Of a DNA stretch of 64,000 nt, positions 1-9,158 are shown piece by piece. The notes below the pieces were generated by a model, which searched no databases, was not told where the DNA came from, and saw nothing but the letters and a program-made list of their open reading frames with translations. Both the position numbers and the translations under genes were made by a program. Origin of the DNA: Maribacter flavus (GTDB lineage Bacteria > Bacteroidota > Bacteroidia > Flavobacteriales > Flavobacteriaceae); the NCBI RefSeq assembly GCF_008386635.1, contig NZ_VUOE01000001.1, positions 1,364,001 to 1,428,000 of the forward strand. Direction: 5' to 3'. Each line of letters begins with the position of its first letter. Position 1 is the stretch's first letter.

Positions 1-520
1 AATCGGTTTCGTCCAAAATTGCCACTTTTGGCTCCAACATGGCCATTTGAAAAATCTCATTTCGTTTCTTCTCCCCTCCTGAAAATCCTTCGTTCAAGGA
101 GCGGGACAAAAACTTGCGGTCTATTTCCAACAATTCCGATTTCTCACGGATCAATTTCAGCATCTCGTTCGCTGGCATATCTTCCAAGCCCTTTGCCTTT
201 CTGGATTCGTTGATAGCAGTCTTCATGAAATTGGTAACCGATACGCCAGGAATTTCCACGGGATATTGAAAGGAAAGAAAGATTCCCTTATGCGCCCTTT
301 CCTCCGGAGCCACATCCTCCAAATCCTCACCGTCCAATTCCACGGATCCTTCAGTGACCTCAAACTCTTCCTTACCGGCTATTACTTCTGCCAAGGTACT
401 TTTCCCAGAACCATTGGGCCCCATGATCGCATGGACCTCACCGGCCTTTATTTCCAGGTTTATTCCCTTTAATATCTCCTTGTCATCTACCTGCGCATGC
501 AGGTTTTTAATTTTCAACAT
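1..520 (-). CDS. sufC: Fe-S cluster assembly ATPase SufC (partial, runs off the left edge)
   Basis: ABC-type ATPase of the SUF machinery; it works with SufB and SufD in the cytoplasm as the scaffold that assembles iron-sulfur clusters. About 173 codons are visible from the ATG at 520. Walker A GPNGSGKST lies at residues 34-42, the Q-loop FQYP is in the middle, the ABC signature FSGGEKKR is near residue 146, and Walker B (ILDETD) falls at the window edge. The gene starts 6 nt after the stop of the metallo-hydrolase gene, so translational coupling is likely. The C-terminal third, and presumably sufD and sufS, lie outside the window. Identification is firm from motifs and from the adjacent sufB. 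Confidence 0.95.
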   Translation of the reverse strand, partial: MLKIKNLHAQVDDKEILKGINLEIKAGEVHAIMGPNGSGKSTLAEVIAGKEEFEVTEGSVELDGEDLEDVAPEERAHKGIFLSFQYPVEIPGVSVTNFMKTAINESRKAKGLEDMPANEMLKLIREKSELLEIDRKFLSRSLNEGFSGGEKKRNEIFQMAMLEPKVAILDETD

Positions 521-526
521 AGTCTG

Positions 527-1393
527 TTACTTTAAAAATTCAGGTGCCTTTGGCATTTTATTAAAATCGTCCTTTTGATGTTGTACGTACACCTTAGCGC
601 CCATTTCCTTTACAAATGTTTCAAAATCTTCCATGCTTGCCAGTGTTTCTTCCACATCATAGTTAAAGCTAGGGACTCGTCTGTGCTCCCTATTTTCGTA
701 TAGATGATATAAATCTCCAGACAATAGTGTGGGTCCGTTTTCCGGCAGGTCCAGAAACAGGACCTGATGCCCTGGTGTATGGCCGGGCATGGATTTTATA
801 ATGACACTTCCATCGCCGAAAACATCATAATCACCTTCTAGTTTCTTAATCTTATCCAATTGCTGTATCGCCTCATAGATGCCTTCACCACTATTCTTGA
901 CATCTTCGCTGGTGACAAAATCATATTCCGGACCTTGTACCAACCATGTGGCATTTTTAATGGCATTGGCATGACCGCTATGATCAAAATGGGTATGGGA
1001 AAGTGCTATATAATCGATGTCATCTGGTGTTAATCCAATTTTCTTCAATTGGTTTACCACACTATCCTGTCTAGATACGGTAAATGCCCCGGCATCGTCT
1101 GTATAAGCAGGTTGTCCTACCAACATTTCCGGAAGGCCGGCATCCCACATCAAGGTTCCTTTGGGATGTACCACAACATAGAAGGGATCCGCGAACTCCT
1201 TTGTTTGGCCCTGGTAGGTAGTATCCTGTGAAAATAATTGAAGATTGTTTACCATGATGGTACCTCCATCCAAAGTATACAGCTTTATTTCTGGGGCTAC
1301 TTCTTCAACAACCTCCGTTTTTTCTTCCTTTTTTATCTCCTTGCATGAAAATGCCACCATGGCGACCAAGGAAAGAAGTATGTATCTCTTCAT
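527..1393 (-). CDS. Metallo-beta-lactamase-fold lipoprotein, N-acyl homoserine lactonase-like
   Basis: A 288-residue protein with a lipoprotein signal (lipobox VAFSC, Cys17) and a Lys/Glu-rich spacer, so probably exported and membrane-anchored. The zinc motif HTHFDH is at 133-138, followed by His in PGHTPGH (203-209), Asp in SGDLYH (about 227) and a late His (about 272). This ligand set fits the metallo-beta-lactamase superfamily, and the overall layout resembles the AHL-lactonase-like subgroup. The substrate cannot be told from the sequence. It sits between sufB (122-nt gap) and sufC (6-nt gap), an unusual place for an extracytoplasmic hydrolase. It has no obvious role in Fe-S assembly; co-transcription is inferred from spacing. 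Confidence 0.85.
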   Translation of the reverse strand: MKRYILLSLVAMVAFSCKEIKKEEKTEVVEEVAPEIKLYTLDGGTIMVNNLQLFSQDTTYQGQTKEFADPFYVVVHPKGTLMWDAGLPEMLVGQPAYTDDAGAFTVSRQDSVVNQLKKIGLTPDDIDYIALSHTHFDHSGHANAIKNATWLVQGPEYDFVTSEDVKNSGEGIYEAIQQLDKIKKLEGDYDVFGDGSVIIKSMPGHTPGHQVLFLDLPENGPTLLSGDLYHLYENREHRRVPSFNYDVEETLASMEDFETFVKEMGAKVYVQHQKDDFNKMPKAPEFLK

Positions 1394-1514
1394 TTTAATG
1401 TAATTTGATTAGTGTATTTCTATTGTTCAATTCGATTTCAAATAAACTGTACACATCTATTAAATAGACTTATTCCATCGCAGAAAAGTCGGAATGGATG
1501 GAATGCGTACGATT

Positions 1515-2960
1515 CTAACCAACGGAACCTTCCAAACTTATTTCCAATAATTTTTGTGCCTCTACCGCAAACTCCATAGGTAATTTGTTAAGAACTTCCT
1601 TACTGAATCCGTTTACAATCAGGGCAATTGCCTTTTCCGTATCGATTCCCCTTTGGTTACAATAAAAAATCTGGTCTTCCCCAATTTTACTAGTGGTTGC
1701 CTCATGCTCAATTTGGGCCGACTTGTTCTTCGCCTCGATGTAGGGGAACGTATGTGCCCCACACTCGTTGCCCATCAACAGGGAATCGCACTGCGAAAAA
1801 TTCCGAGCATTGTCCGCACGGCTGTTGATCTGTACCAGACCTCTATAACTATTCTGTGATTTACCTGCGGAAATCCCTTTGGAAATGATGGTACTCTTAG
1901 TATTCTTGCCCAAATGGACCATTTTGGTACCTGTATCCGCCTGTTGAAAGTTGTTGGTGACCGCAATGGAATAAAATTCCCCTATGGAGTTATCCCCTTT
2001 CAATACACAGGATGGATATTTCCAAGTAACTGCCGACCCCGTTTCCACTTGGGTCCAGGAAATCTTGGCATTCTTCTCGCAAAGTCCTCGTTTTGTAACG
2101 AAGTTGAAAACACCCCCCTTACCTTCCTTATCACCAGGGAACCAGTTTTGTACCGTTGAGTATTTAATTTCGGCGTTGTCCAAAGCGATAAGCTCCACCA
2201 CGGCCGCGTGCAATTGATTTTCATCCCGTGATGGCGCGGTACAACCTTCCAGATAACTAACATAACTTCCCTCATCGGCGATGACCAAAGTTCTTTCGAA
2301 CTGACCCGTACCGGCTTGATTGATCCTGAAATAGGTGGAAAGTTCCATGGGGCATTTAACCCCTTTCGGGATGTAACAAAAGCTACCATCCGAAAACACG
2401 GCAGAATTCAAAGCGGCGTAGAAATTATCTTTCTTTGGAACCACGGTTCCCATGTACTTCTTGACCAATTCTGGATGCTCTTGTATCGCTTCTGAAATGG
2501 AGCAAAAAATTATACCTTTTTCGGCCAAGGTCTTTTTGAAGGTTGTCGCTACGGATACGGAATCCATCACGATATCCACAGCCACACCGGCCAATTTCTT
2601 CTGTTCGTCAATGGAAATCCCCAACTTTTTGAAGGTTTCCAACAACTCTGGATCTACCTCGTCCAAACTATTGTATTTAGGCTTTTTGTTGGGGGCCGAA
2701 TAGTAGGAAATAGCTTGGAAATCCGGTTTTTTATAACGGACGTTCGCCCATTCCGGCTCCTCCATCTCTAGCCATGCCCTATAGGCGTCCAAACGCCATT
2801 GGGTCATCCAGTCCGGCTCGTCCTTCTTTTTGGAAATCGCAATAATAATTTCCTCATTAAGACCCACAGGAAGGGTATCCGATTCTATATCCGTATAGAA
2901 ACCATATTCGTATTCCTTGGTTTCCAGTTCCTTTTTTAATTCTTCTTCAGTATATGCCAT
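1515..2960 (-). CDS. sufB: Fe-S cluster assembly scaffold protein SufB
   Basis: Full-length SufB (481 residues), the scaffold subunit of the SufBCD complex on which iron-sulfur clusters are built. Recognisable family blocks include the N-terminal acidic helix region, the central block [14 protein letters not shown], the block [19 protein letters not shown], and a C-terminal block containing [16 protein letters not shown]. It follows the A-type carrier gene by 59 nt, a gap filled by an AT-rich repeat. It starts at an ATG giving [10 protein letters not shown], usual for the Bacteroidota proteins. Family assignment is firm. Confidence 0.96.
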   Translation of the reverse strand: MAYTEEELKKELETKEYEYGFYTDIESDTLPVGLNEEIIIAISKKKDEPDWMTQWRLDAYRAWLEMEEPEWANVRYKKPDFQAISYYSAPNKKPKYNSLDEVDPELLETFKKLGISIDEQKKLAGVAVDIVMDSVSVATTFKKTLAEKGIIFCSISEAIQEHPELVKKYMGTVVPKKDNFYAALNSAVFSDGSFCYIPKGVKCPMELSTYFRINQAGTGQFERTLVIADEGSYVSYLEGCTAPSRDENQLHAAVVELIALDNAEIKYSTVQNWFPGDKEGKGGVFNFVTKRGLCEKNAKISWTQVETGSAVTWKYPSCVLKGDNSIGEFYSIAVTNNFQQADTGTKMVHLGKNTKSTIISKGISAGKSQNSYRGLVQINSRADNARNFSQCDSLLMGNECGAHTFPYIEAKNKSAQIEHEATTSKIGEDQIFYCNQRGIDTEKAIALIVNGFSKEVLNKLPMEFAVEAQKLLEISLEGSVG

Positions 2961-2965
2961 ATCCT

Positions 2966-3019
2966 TTCAATTTGCCAATTTGAAAATTCATTCAATTGGC
3001 TAATTATCAAATTTTCAAA
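2966..3019. repeat. AT-rich intergenic repeat with self-complementary arms
   Basis: Sequence between sufB and the A-type carrier gene built from permutations of CAATTTG, CCAATT and AAATTTTCAAA. Two nested inverted pairs are visible: GCCAATT with AATTGGC, and TTTGAAAATT with AATTTTCAAA. Low-complexity blocks of this form occur between genes in many flavobacterial genomes. Here it could form a stem in the suf mRNA; no function is claimed. Confidence 0.5.
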
Positions 3020-3349
3020 TCACAGTGAAAAGCTTTCGCCACAACCACAGGTACGTTGCGCATTGGGGTTGTTAAAGACGAAGCCCTTACCATTGAGACC
3101 CCCGGAGTATTCCAAGGTTGTACCCACTAAATATAGGAAACTCTTTTTGTCCACAATGATACGGACATCGTTATCCTCAAAAACCTTGTCCGTTTCATCC
3201 ATTTTGTTGTCAAAATTGAGCTCGTAGGACAGTCCACTGCAGCCACCACTCTTCACACCCACCCTAACAAAATCCTTAGAAGCGTCAAAACCCTCTTCTT
3301 CCATGAGGGTAATCACCTTCTTTTTTGCCGTTTCCGATACCTGTATCAT
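3020..3349 (-). CDS. sufA: A-type Fe-S carrier (SufA/IscA/HesB family)
   Basis: A 109-residue member of the HesB/IscA family, which carries iron-sulfur clusters from the scaffold to apoproteins. The three conserved cysteines are present: Cys37 in SGGCSG, and Cys101 and Cys103 in the C-terminal TCGCGESF. It is the first gene of the suf run, directly downstream of a good promoter match. Whether to call it sufA or iscA rests on the adjacent sufB rather than on sequence alone. Confidence 0.9.
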   Translation of the reverse strand: MIQVSETAKKKVITLMEEEGFDASKDFVRVGVKSGGCSGLSYELNFDNKMDETDKVFEDNDVRIIVDKKSFLYLVGTTLEYSGGLNGKGFVFNNPNAQRTCGCGESFSL

Positions 3350-3380
3350 ATCTTAAAATGGATTAATTATAAATAGTCTA

Positions 3381-3411
3381 CAAATATACTTCATTGCCAC
3401 CTATTTACAAT
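3381..3411 (-). promoter_or_regulatory. Bacteroidota-type promoter of the suf operon
   Basis: On the minus strand the sequence reads ATTG, 19 nt, TATATTTG. This matches the Bacteroidota vegetative promoter form TTTG-N19-TAnnTTTG with one change in the -33 box. It lies about 32 nt before the start codon of the A-type carrier gene. Confidence 0.65.
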
Positions 3412-3474
3412 AGGACATAACATTATTATAACGTATAAAACCATAGGAATTCTCTATGTGTTCAGGGCCCTGGA

Positions 3475-4818
3475 TTACCGAAGTTTGATAAGGACCAAAT
3501 CCGATTTTCCCTTGTTGGATATTCCGGGCAAATCCGCACTGATGGTCTCCCCTACCAACACAATGCTCCCGTCTGCACTTTCTACCAGATCGAACCCAAA
3601 ATCGATATTGGATCCTCCAAAGGATTTTTGCCAAACCAAATTACCGGACCCATCGGTCTTAATTAACCAAATATCATTCTCCCCTGCGTTTACCGTCGCG
3701 TCCTGATCGGTGCTTTTGGAGTTGCCCAATACATAATAACCTCCATCCGTACTGGCAATTACGGCCTGTGCCGCATCAAAACCGCTGCCGCCATACGTCC
3801 GTTCCCAAACCAGTTTTCCGGAAGCATCGACCTTGACCAACCAAATATCTGATTCGCCTTTATTCTCTCCAATGTCGCCATCGGTACTAAAGGTATTCCC
3901 GGCAACTACATAGCCACCATCCAAGGTATTGGCAATGTCATAGGAAATTTCTATACCCGTTCCCCCAAAAGAGCGTTCCCAAACAAAATTCCCCAAAGCG
4001 TCCACCTTCACCAGCCAAAAATCATAACTCCCCCGGGTACTGCTGATGTCAAAATCGTCACTTTCAGAAAAACCGGCCATTACAAATCCACCATCCTCCG
4101 AAGGCACAACCGCGTGGGACCTATCATTGTTGGTGCCCCCAAAGTATCCCCGCCATTGCAACGAGCCTTTATCATCAATTTTGGTGCCCCAGAACTCGCC
4201 CACACCATGACGGGTAAGGGTATTGAACTTTTCGGTATTTCCATCCGCCCGGGCGGAAGTGATATCCAAAAAACCGGTAAAAAAGAAGCCTCCATCGGCG
4301 GTTTGTAGAATATCGTAGGAATGGTCATGCCCCGAAAATCCGAAACTTTTTTCCCATTCAACTTCACCCGAAGCATTGAGCTTCAAAATCCAATTATCAT
4401 GAAAACCCTTGTTTACGGAACCGTCCCCGTCATCGCTCATGGCGTATCCGGTGAGGGCAAAGCCTCCATCAAAAGTCTGGACCAAGCTTTGGCCCCGGTC
4501 ATCCTTGGAACCGCCATAGGTCTTGTTCCATTGCAGGTTTCCATTGGCATCCAACTTCAAAAGCCAATAATCGTTTACCTCCAATTCCTTGTCCAAAATA
4601 CCGCCATCCACGCTATTGGTAAAGCCCAAAATGGCATAACCACCATCGGAAGTCTGTATGATGGCCTGACCGGTATCCTCGCCACTTCCGCCAAAATTTT
4701 TAATGTATTCCACTTTCCCCTCAAAATTGCTTTCAGATACGGACAACGGTTCGTTGCCCAGATCCGTGGAACAGGAAAAAATCAAAAGGGCACCTATGTA
4801 CCAAAGGTATCTGGACAT
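3475..4818 (-). CDS. Lipoprotein with about seven beta-propeller-like repeats
   Basis: A 447-residue protein with a lipoprotein signal (IFSC, Cys16), hence probably surface or periplasmic. The body consists of about seven repeats of roughly 55-60 residues. The consensus includes GGS..D, T.DGGY...G.T.S.DGD, D.WL.K.D..G.L.W.K, so each unit pairs a 'DGG' turn with a Trp-containing strand. This is typical of delta-60/propeller repeat proteins annotated as hypothetical in marine Bacteroidota. No catalytic motif or T9SS sorting domain is seen. It begins 3 nt after the choice-of-anchor B gene, so the two are probably co-transcribed. Function unknown. Confidence 0.8.
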   Translation of the reverse strand: MSRYLWYIGALLIFSCSTDLGNEPLSVSESNFEGKVEYIKNFGGSGEDTGQAIIQTSDGGYAILGFTNSVDGGILDKELEVNDYWLLKLDANGNLQWNKTYGGSKDDRGQSLVQTFDGGFALTGYAMSDDGDGSVNKGFHDNWILKLNASGEVEWEKSFGFSGHDHSYDILQTADGGFFFTGFLDITSARADGNTEKFNTLTRHGVGEFWGTKIDDKGSLQWRGYFGGTNNDRSHAVVPSEDGGFVMAGFSESDDFDISSTRGSYDFWLVKVDALGNFVWERSFGGTGIEISYDIANTLDGGYVVAGNTFSTDGDIGENKGESDIWLVKVDASGKLVWERTYGGSGFDAAQAVIASTDGGYYVLGNSKSTDQDATVNAGENDIWLIKTDGSGNLVWQKSFGGSNIDFGFDLVESADGSIVLVGETISADLPGISNKGKSDLVLIKLR

Positions 4819-4821
4819 AGA

Positions 4822-6051
4822 CTACTCGGATTTTTTGATAACGAAAAAGCCATTACTGATATCGCTTACCACAATTTTACCGCTTTCAAAGTAGGGGTAT
4901 ACACTCCAAACCCCGTCAAATTTAGTTTCATCGTCCAGAGGATAAGTGTCAAAGAAACCCACCTCTGAAATATTTCTGGCATCCACATCTGAAATATCCA
5001 AAACCCGCACCCCGGCCGTGTAGTTGGCCAAAAAGAATTCATCCCCCATCACATAACCGTTATGGTCAATGGCACTTGTTGGTCCCAGATATGTATCATG
5101 CAACACGGGATTGTCCAGGTCCGACATGTCAAAAATCAAGGTGCGGGATCTAAAACCCGAATTGATCTCATCCAGCTCATCGCCCAAAATAAAATAACGC
5201 TGGTCTTCCGTAAACCAGCCCTGGTGGGTATAGCCGATATTCGGATAGGGCAGCGTTGCAATTTCCACGGGATTCCCCTTGTCCGTAATGTCCACCAGCA
5301 CGATCTGTGTCTCGTTGGCACCTACAAATAGCTCGGTCCCAAAGTAGTCGGTATCCGGACCATTATAGGTAACCACTTGGGCATCATGGGTATAGCCATT
5401 CGTCCCCCAGCCACCGGCAGCCAAGGGCTCTGTTGGGTTGGCAAGATCCAGAAAGTGGACACCTCCGTTAAAGGCATCGTTTCTATCCGTACCCACGGGG
5501 TAGGCAAATCCTGAATTTTCATTGATGACGATATTATGGGCGTTGCCAATACCAGTGTACCGGCCATCGGCTTCAAACTCCTTGGGAATTCCTTCCGTAT
5601 CCCGCAATTTGGTAAGGTCAAAAACCTGTACGCCGTGCCCCGATGCTTCCGCCACAATGTAGGCGAAATGCCCCATGACTTTGATATCCCTCCAAGGACT
5701 TGCAATGGTAGCTGTGGGCAACTTGCCCAAATAAACCAGGTTTTCGGTATCGGTAATATCGATAAAAGCGGTTCCATTGTCCAGACCCATCAAGGCGTAT
5801 TCCTTACCTGTGGAAGCATCCGACCAGCCCCAAATATCGTTGGCTTCCTGAGCGTTAAAATCGGCCACGGCCATGTGACCCAACAAATCGTACCCCTTGC
5901 AAGGATACTCCCCGGCCAATCCGTTTTCGCAAGGTGTTAAAGAGGTTACCACAGGCTGCTGGATGTTTCCTTGTCCGTCCGCGGGCCCGTCGTCCTCCTT
6001 GGAACAGGCGGTCAAAACCGTAATCGCAATGATCAATAGTGCAAACCTCAT
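4822..6051 (-). CDS. Choice-of-anchor B family LVIVD-repeat lipoprotein
   Basis: A 409-residue protein with lipobox VLTAC (Cys16), so a predicted lipoprotein. The block following the signal (CENGLAG, LLGHMAVADF, DIWGWSD) and the recurring 'vfDlt/LVDITD' strands match the choice-of-anchor B family of LVIVD-repeat propellers. These are extracellular proteins of unknown biochemical role; other members carry T9SS or other anchors, whereas this one is lipid-anchored. It is first of a two-gene run with the repeat lipoprotein downstream and is divergent from thiL with 61 nt between them. Confidence 0.85.
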   Translation of the reverse strand: MRFALLIIAITVLTACSKEDDGPADGQGNIQQPVVTSLTPCENGLAGEYPCKGYDLLGHMAVADFNAQEANDIWGWSDASTGKEYALMGLDNGTAFIDITDTENLVYLGKLPTATIASPWRDIKVMGHFAYIVAEASGHGVQVFDLTKLRDTEGIPKEFEADGRYTGIGNAHNIVINENSGFAYPVGTDRNDAFNGGVHFLDLANPTEPLAAGGWGTNGYTHDAQVVTYNGPDTDYFGTELFVGANETQIVLVDITDKGNPVEIATLPYPNIGYTHQGWFTEDQRYFILGDELDEINSGFRSRTLIFDMSDLDNPVLHDTYLGPTSAIDHNGYVMGDEFFLANYTAGVRVLDISDVDARNISEVGFFDTYPLDDETKFDGVWSVYPYFESGKIVVSDISNGFFVIKKSE

Positions 6052-6100
6052 AGGTATAAAATTATCCCATTCGTAAATATACGATATAAAATATCCTGTT

Positions 6101-6108
6101 TACTTTTG
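6101..6108 (+). promoter_or_regulatory. Near-leaderless -7 element of thiL
   Basis: TACTTTTG matches TAnnTTTG exactly and ends 4 nt before the thiL ATG at 6113. If used, transcription would begin at or next to the start codon. No clear -33 box is seen. Confidence 0.5.
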
Positions 6109-6112
6109 CAAA

Positions 6113-7162
6113 ATGCTAGAAGACAAGAACAAAGAAAGAACCTCCTTGGAGAAATTGGGCGAGTTTGGCCTGATCGATCACCTGACCCAACATTTTACAA
6201 TAAAACATCCTTCAACGATCAAAGGCGTTGGTGACGATGCAGCGGTACTCGATTTTAAGGATAAAAAAGTGGTGCTTTCTACGGATTTGCTAGTGGAAGG
6301 CGTTCACTTTGACCTTAGCTACATGCCCTTGAAACATTTGGGATATAAATCGGTCATGGTAAACTTGTCCGATATCTATGCCATGAACGCCAAAGCCACC
6401 CAGATTACGGTTTCCCTAGCGGTCTCCAACAGATTTCCCTTGGAAGCCTTGGAAGAATTGTACGCTGGCATCCAATTGGCCTGTGAGACCTATGGCGTGG
6501 ATATGATCGGCGGCGATACCACTTCGTCCAAAACCGGCATGTTGATCAGCGTGACGGCCCTTGGCGAAGCATCTGAAGAAAGCATAGCCTACCGCTCCGG
6601 GGCCAAGGAAAACGACCTATTGGTGGTTACCGGCGATCTGGGCGGTGCCTACATGGGACTGCAAGTTTTGGAACGCGAGAAGGAAGTCTTTAAGGTAAAC
6701 CCCAACAACCAGCCAGATTTGGAGCCGTATTCCTATATCGTGGAGCGCCAACTAAAACCAGAGGCCCGAAAGGATATCGTGGAACTATTGGCCAAATTGG
6801 AGGTAAGACCTACCTCCATGATCGATATTAGCGATGGGCTTTCCTCGGAAATATTGCATTTATGTAAAAATAGTGACGTAGGATGTGCCCTCTACGAAAA
6901 TAAAATTCCACTGGACCCTACGGTCATTTCTACCTGTGAGGAATTTAAGATGGACGGTACCATGATCGCCTTGAGTGGGGGTGAGGACTACGAATTGTTG
7001 TTTACCATTGACCAGGCCGATTTTCTAAAAATCAAGGGAAATCCCAACCTAACTGTCATTGGCCATATGACGGACAAATCGCAAGGAGCGAATCTCGTAA
7101 CCCGTGCGGAAACGTTGATTCCTTTGAAGGCACAGGGTTGGAATTCGTTTCAATCTGAATAA
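6113..7162 (+). CDS. thiL: Thiamine-phosphate kinase ThiL
   Basis: Phosphorylates thiamine monophosphate to thiamine diphosphate with ATP, the last step of cofactor synthesis, in the cytoplasm. The 349-residue length is normal for the family. Diagnostic blocks are GVGDDAAVL near residue 38, STDLLVEGVHFD near 57, NLSDIYAMNA, GGDTTSS, and the C-terminal SGGEDYELLFT. No other thiamine genes are nearby and no TPP riboswitch fits in the 61-nt upstream gap. Identification is firm. Confidence 0.95.
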   Translation: MLEDKNKERTSLEKLGEFGLIDHLTQHFTIKHPSTIKGVGDDAAVLDFKDKKVVLSTDLLVEGVHFDLSYMPLKHLGYKSVMVNLSDIYAMNAKATQITVSLAVSNRFPLEALEELYAGIQLACETYGVDMIGGDTTSSKTGMLISVTALGEASEESIAYRSGAKENDLLVVTGDLGGAYMGLQVLEREKEVFKVNPNNQPDLEPYSYIVERQLKPEARKDIVELLAKLEVRPTSMIDISDGLSSEILHLCKNSDVGCALYENKIPLDPTVISTCEEFKMDGTMIALSGGEDYELLFTIDQADFLKIKGNPNLTVIGHMTDKSQGANLVTRAETLIPLKAQGWNSFQSE

Positions 7163-7309
7163 AAAAATCCTGAAAAAAAAGCGCTGTTCTTTACTTAACC
7201 GTTGTGGGGCATACGACAGGTAAGATTAAAAATGCGTACTTAATTTCCAGGAATTCTGTGGGGTTTTGAAAACTAAGGTTCCAAAACCGGGTATATTTTC
7301 GCTTCAGGA

Positions 7310-7525
7310 TTAGGCTACCTGATGCTCGCTGTGTCTATATTGGTAAATACGTTCCAAGGTTTTATTTATATCCTGCAATTCTGGGGTTAAAATGGATAAG
7401 TTACCACTTACGTCCGTGGTGACCTCTTTTTTGCAGTGGATACATTTGTACTCCTTGATATGGGATGTCACTTTTTTGGAAACTGCGTAGTGATGTCCAA
7501 AAATGGTGCAGAAAAGTTTTTTCAT
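7310..7525 (-). CDS. Small zinc-ribbon-like protein
   Basis: A 71-residue protein with Cys6, His11/12, Cys28 and Cys31 placed as a probable zinc-binding knuckle (FCTIFGHHY then YKCIHCKKEV). The C-terminal half (LTPELQDINKTLERIYQYR) is predicted helical. Similar short 'GHxY...C..C' proteins are found in phages and Bacteroidota chromosomes, annotated DUF1660-like or hypothetical. It stands alone and nothing nearby suggests a partner. Function unknown. Confidence 0.6.
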   Translation of the reverse strand: MKKLFCTIFGHHYAVSKKVTSHIKEYKCIHCKKEVTTDVSGNLSILTPELQDINKTLERIYQYRHSEHQVA

Positions 7526-7773
7526 GCCGTAGGATTTTTAGGTTCACATTTGGTTCGATTTGGGGAATCGTGAAAAAATGCTGGTTTTAAATGTCGTTTT
7601 GTTTGTTGCCTTAAGAAAACGTCCTGTTTTCAATAATTATTGTCAAGGTATGACTTTTTAATCGCCTGAACCATAATTTGTTGTGAGCCTGCCCAAAAAT
7701 GTGGTCAACCTTAAAATTTTATAGGTCTTGTTTTTTGGAAAGGTGATTCCCGTTTTTGGCCTATCTTCCCATC

Positions 7774-9078
7774 ATGATTCCAAAAACATTTCGAACAAAG
7801 GCAACTTGGGTCACGGCCTTTGCCCTGTTCTCCCTATTTTTTGGTGCGGGCAACCTTATTTTGCCTCCGCAATTGGGTTTTAAATCTGGGGATTTATGGG
7901 GGTTGGTAACACTGGGGTTTTGTGCTTCGGCCGTGCTAATTCCCTTATTGGGAATTTTGGCCCATGCCAGATTGCAGGGCACTATTTTCGACTTTGGCAA
8001 AAAGGTATCGCCCGCCTTTAGCCTGGGTTATTCCTTGGTGGTCTATGCGATATCCATCAGCCTACCCTCTCCCAGAACGGCCTCCGTGACCCATGAAATG
8101 GCCATTGCCCCGTTCTTTGAGACTCCACCCTTGCTTACCAGCATCCTGTATTTTGCCTTGGTGTTCGTTTTTGTGATGAACCGATCCAAAATATTGGACA
8201 TCGTGGGAAAATTACTGACCCCAGCTATCCTATTGATCCTCATCGCCATTATTGGCGTTATTACCTTTTCATTTGAATACCAATTCCCGCATACCGCTTT
8301 TGGGAACCCTTTCACGAACGGCATCTTAGAAGGCTACCAGACCTTTGATGCTATTGGGGCCGTGGTGGTGGGAGGGGTTATTATCGTATCCACCAATATC
8401 AACCAAAAGCAGGCTTCCTATGTGGAAAAAAAAGCCCTAATTGGCAGCGCCGGTTGGCTGGCAGGGCTTGGGTTGTTTTTGATATACACAGGCCTTATCC
8501 TTTCAGGGGCCCTAGTAAAGAATGCTTTTGAGGACGATATCTCCCGCACCGGACTTTTATCCGGGATGGCCACCTTGTCCTTAGGTTCCATAGGCAATCT
8601 TTTTCTCAGTATCCTTGTGGCCTTGGCATGTTTCACTACGGCCGTGGGCATCGTTACGGGAACCTCGGATTTTATCCGCTCCCGATTTCAAAATTCCCAA
8701 AAAGCCTACCTCATAACCGCCATTACCGGGTGCCTGTTGGGAGTCATCATGGGGCAGTTCAACGTTTCCTATATCATTGCAGTGGCCTTACCGGCCTTGA
8801 TGATCATCTACCCCATTACCATTGTACTCATTTTACTGAACGTCCTCCCCCAAAATTATGCCACCTCAAAGGTCTTTAAAGCCGTAGTTGCTACCACCAT
8901 CCTATTCAGTATCCCAGATTTTCTTGCCACAATGGGAAGCCCCCTAGTCTCCAAAGGGGGAATACTCGAATGGATACCCCTACGACAGTACAGTTTAGGA
9001 TGGGTATTGCCGGCATTAGTGGTTTTTATGATCGTAAATGCTATTGGGTTTTGGGAGTGGTCAAAATCAGAAAGATAA
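7774..9078 (+). CDS. brnQ: Branched-chain amino acid transporter, LIVCS family
   Basis: Inner-membrane cation-coupled symporter for leucine, isoleucine and valine. The family's N-terminal block (TAFALFSLFFGAGNLI-type, followed by PPQLG) is clear, and about 12 hydrophobic segments follow to the C-terminus; about 434 residues is normal. The ATG at 7774 (MIPKTFRTK) is preferred over a TTG at 7756, which would add six residues. No adjacent partner genes. Confidence 0.93.
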   Translation: MIPKTFRTKATWVTAFALFSLFFGAGNLILPPQLGFKSGDLWGLVTLGFCASAVLIPLLGILAHARLQGTIFDFGKKVSPAFSLGYSLVVYAISISLPSPRTASVTHEMAIAPFFETPPLLTSILYFALVFVFVMNRSKILDIVGKLLTPAILLILIAIIGVITFSFEYQFPHTAFGNPFTNGILEGYQTFDAIGAVVVGGVIIVSTNINQKQASYVEKKALIGSAGWLAGLGLFLIYTGLILSGALVKNAFEDDISRTGLLSGMATLSLGSIGNLFLSILVALACFTTAVGIVTGTSDFIRSRFQNSQKAYLITAITGCLLGVIMGQFNVSYIIAVALPALMIIYPITIVLILLNVLPQNYATSKVFKAVVATTILFSIPDFLATMGSPLVSKGGILEWIPLRQYSLGWVLPALVVFMIVNAIGFWEWSKSER

Positions 9079-9158
9079 TAAGTATTTGAGTTCCGTTTAT
9101 ACTAGATTTATAAACCGTTAATAGTCTGTATTAATAAATTGTACACCTTCAAAAGCCT

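Noticed and set aside
3401-3634. 77-codon minus-strand frame before the repeat lipoprotein
   Set aside because: It overlaps the 3' end of the repeat lipoprotein in another frame, has no recognisable motif and an unusual composition; a shadow frame.
4321-4968. 215-codon plus-strand frame across the two lipoprotein genes
   Set aside because: Antisense to two well-supported propeller genes and crosses their boundary; no family features.
7163-7773. Gaps around the zinc-ribbon gene searched for RNA genes or riboswitches
   Set aside because: No cloverleaf, TPP-box or terminator pattern was seen in either gap.
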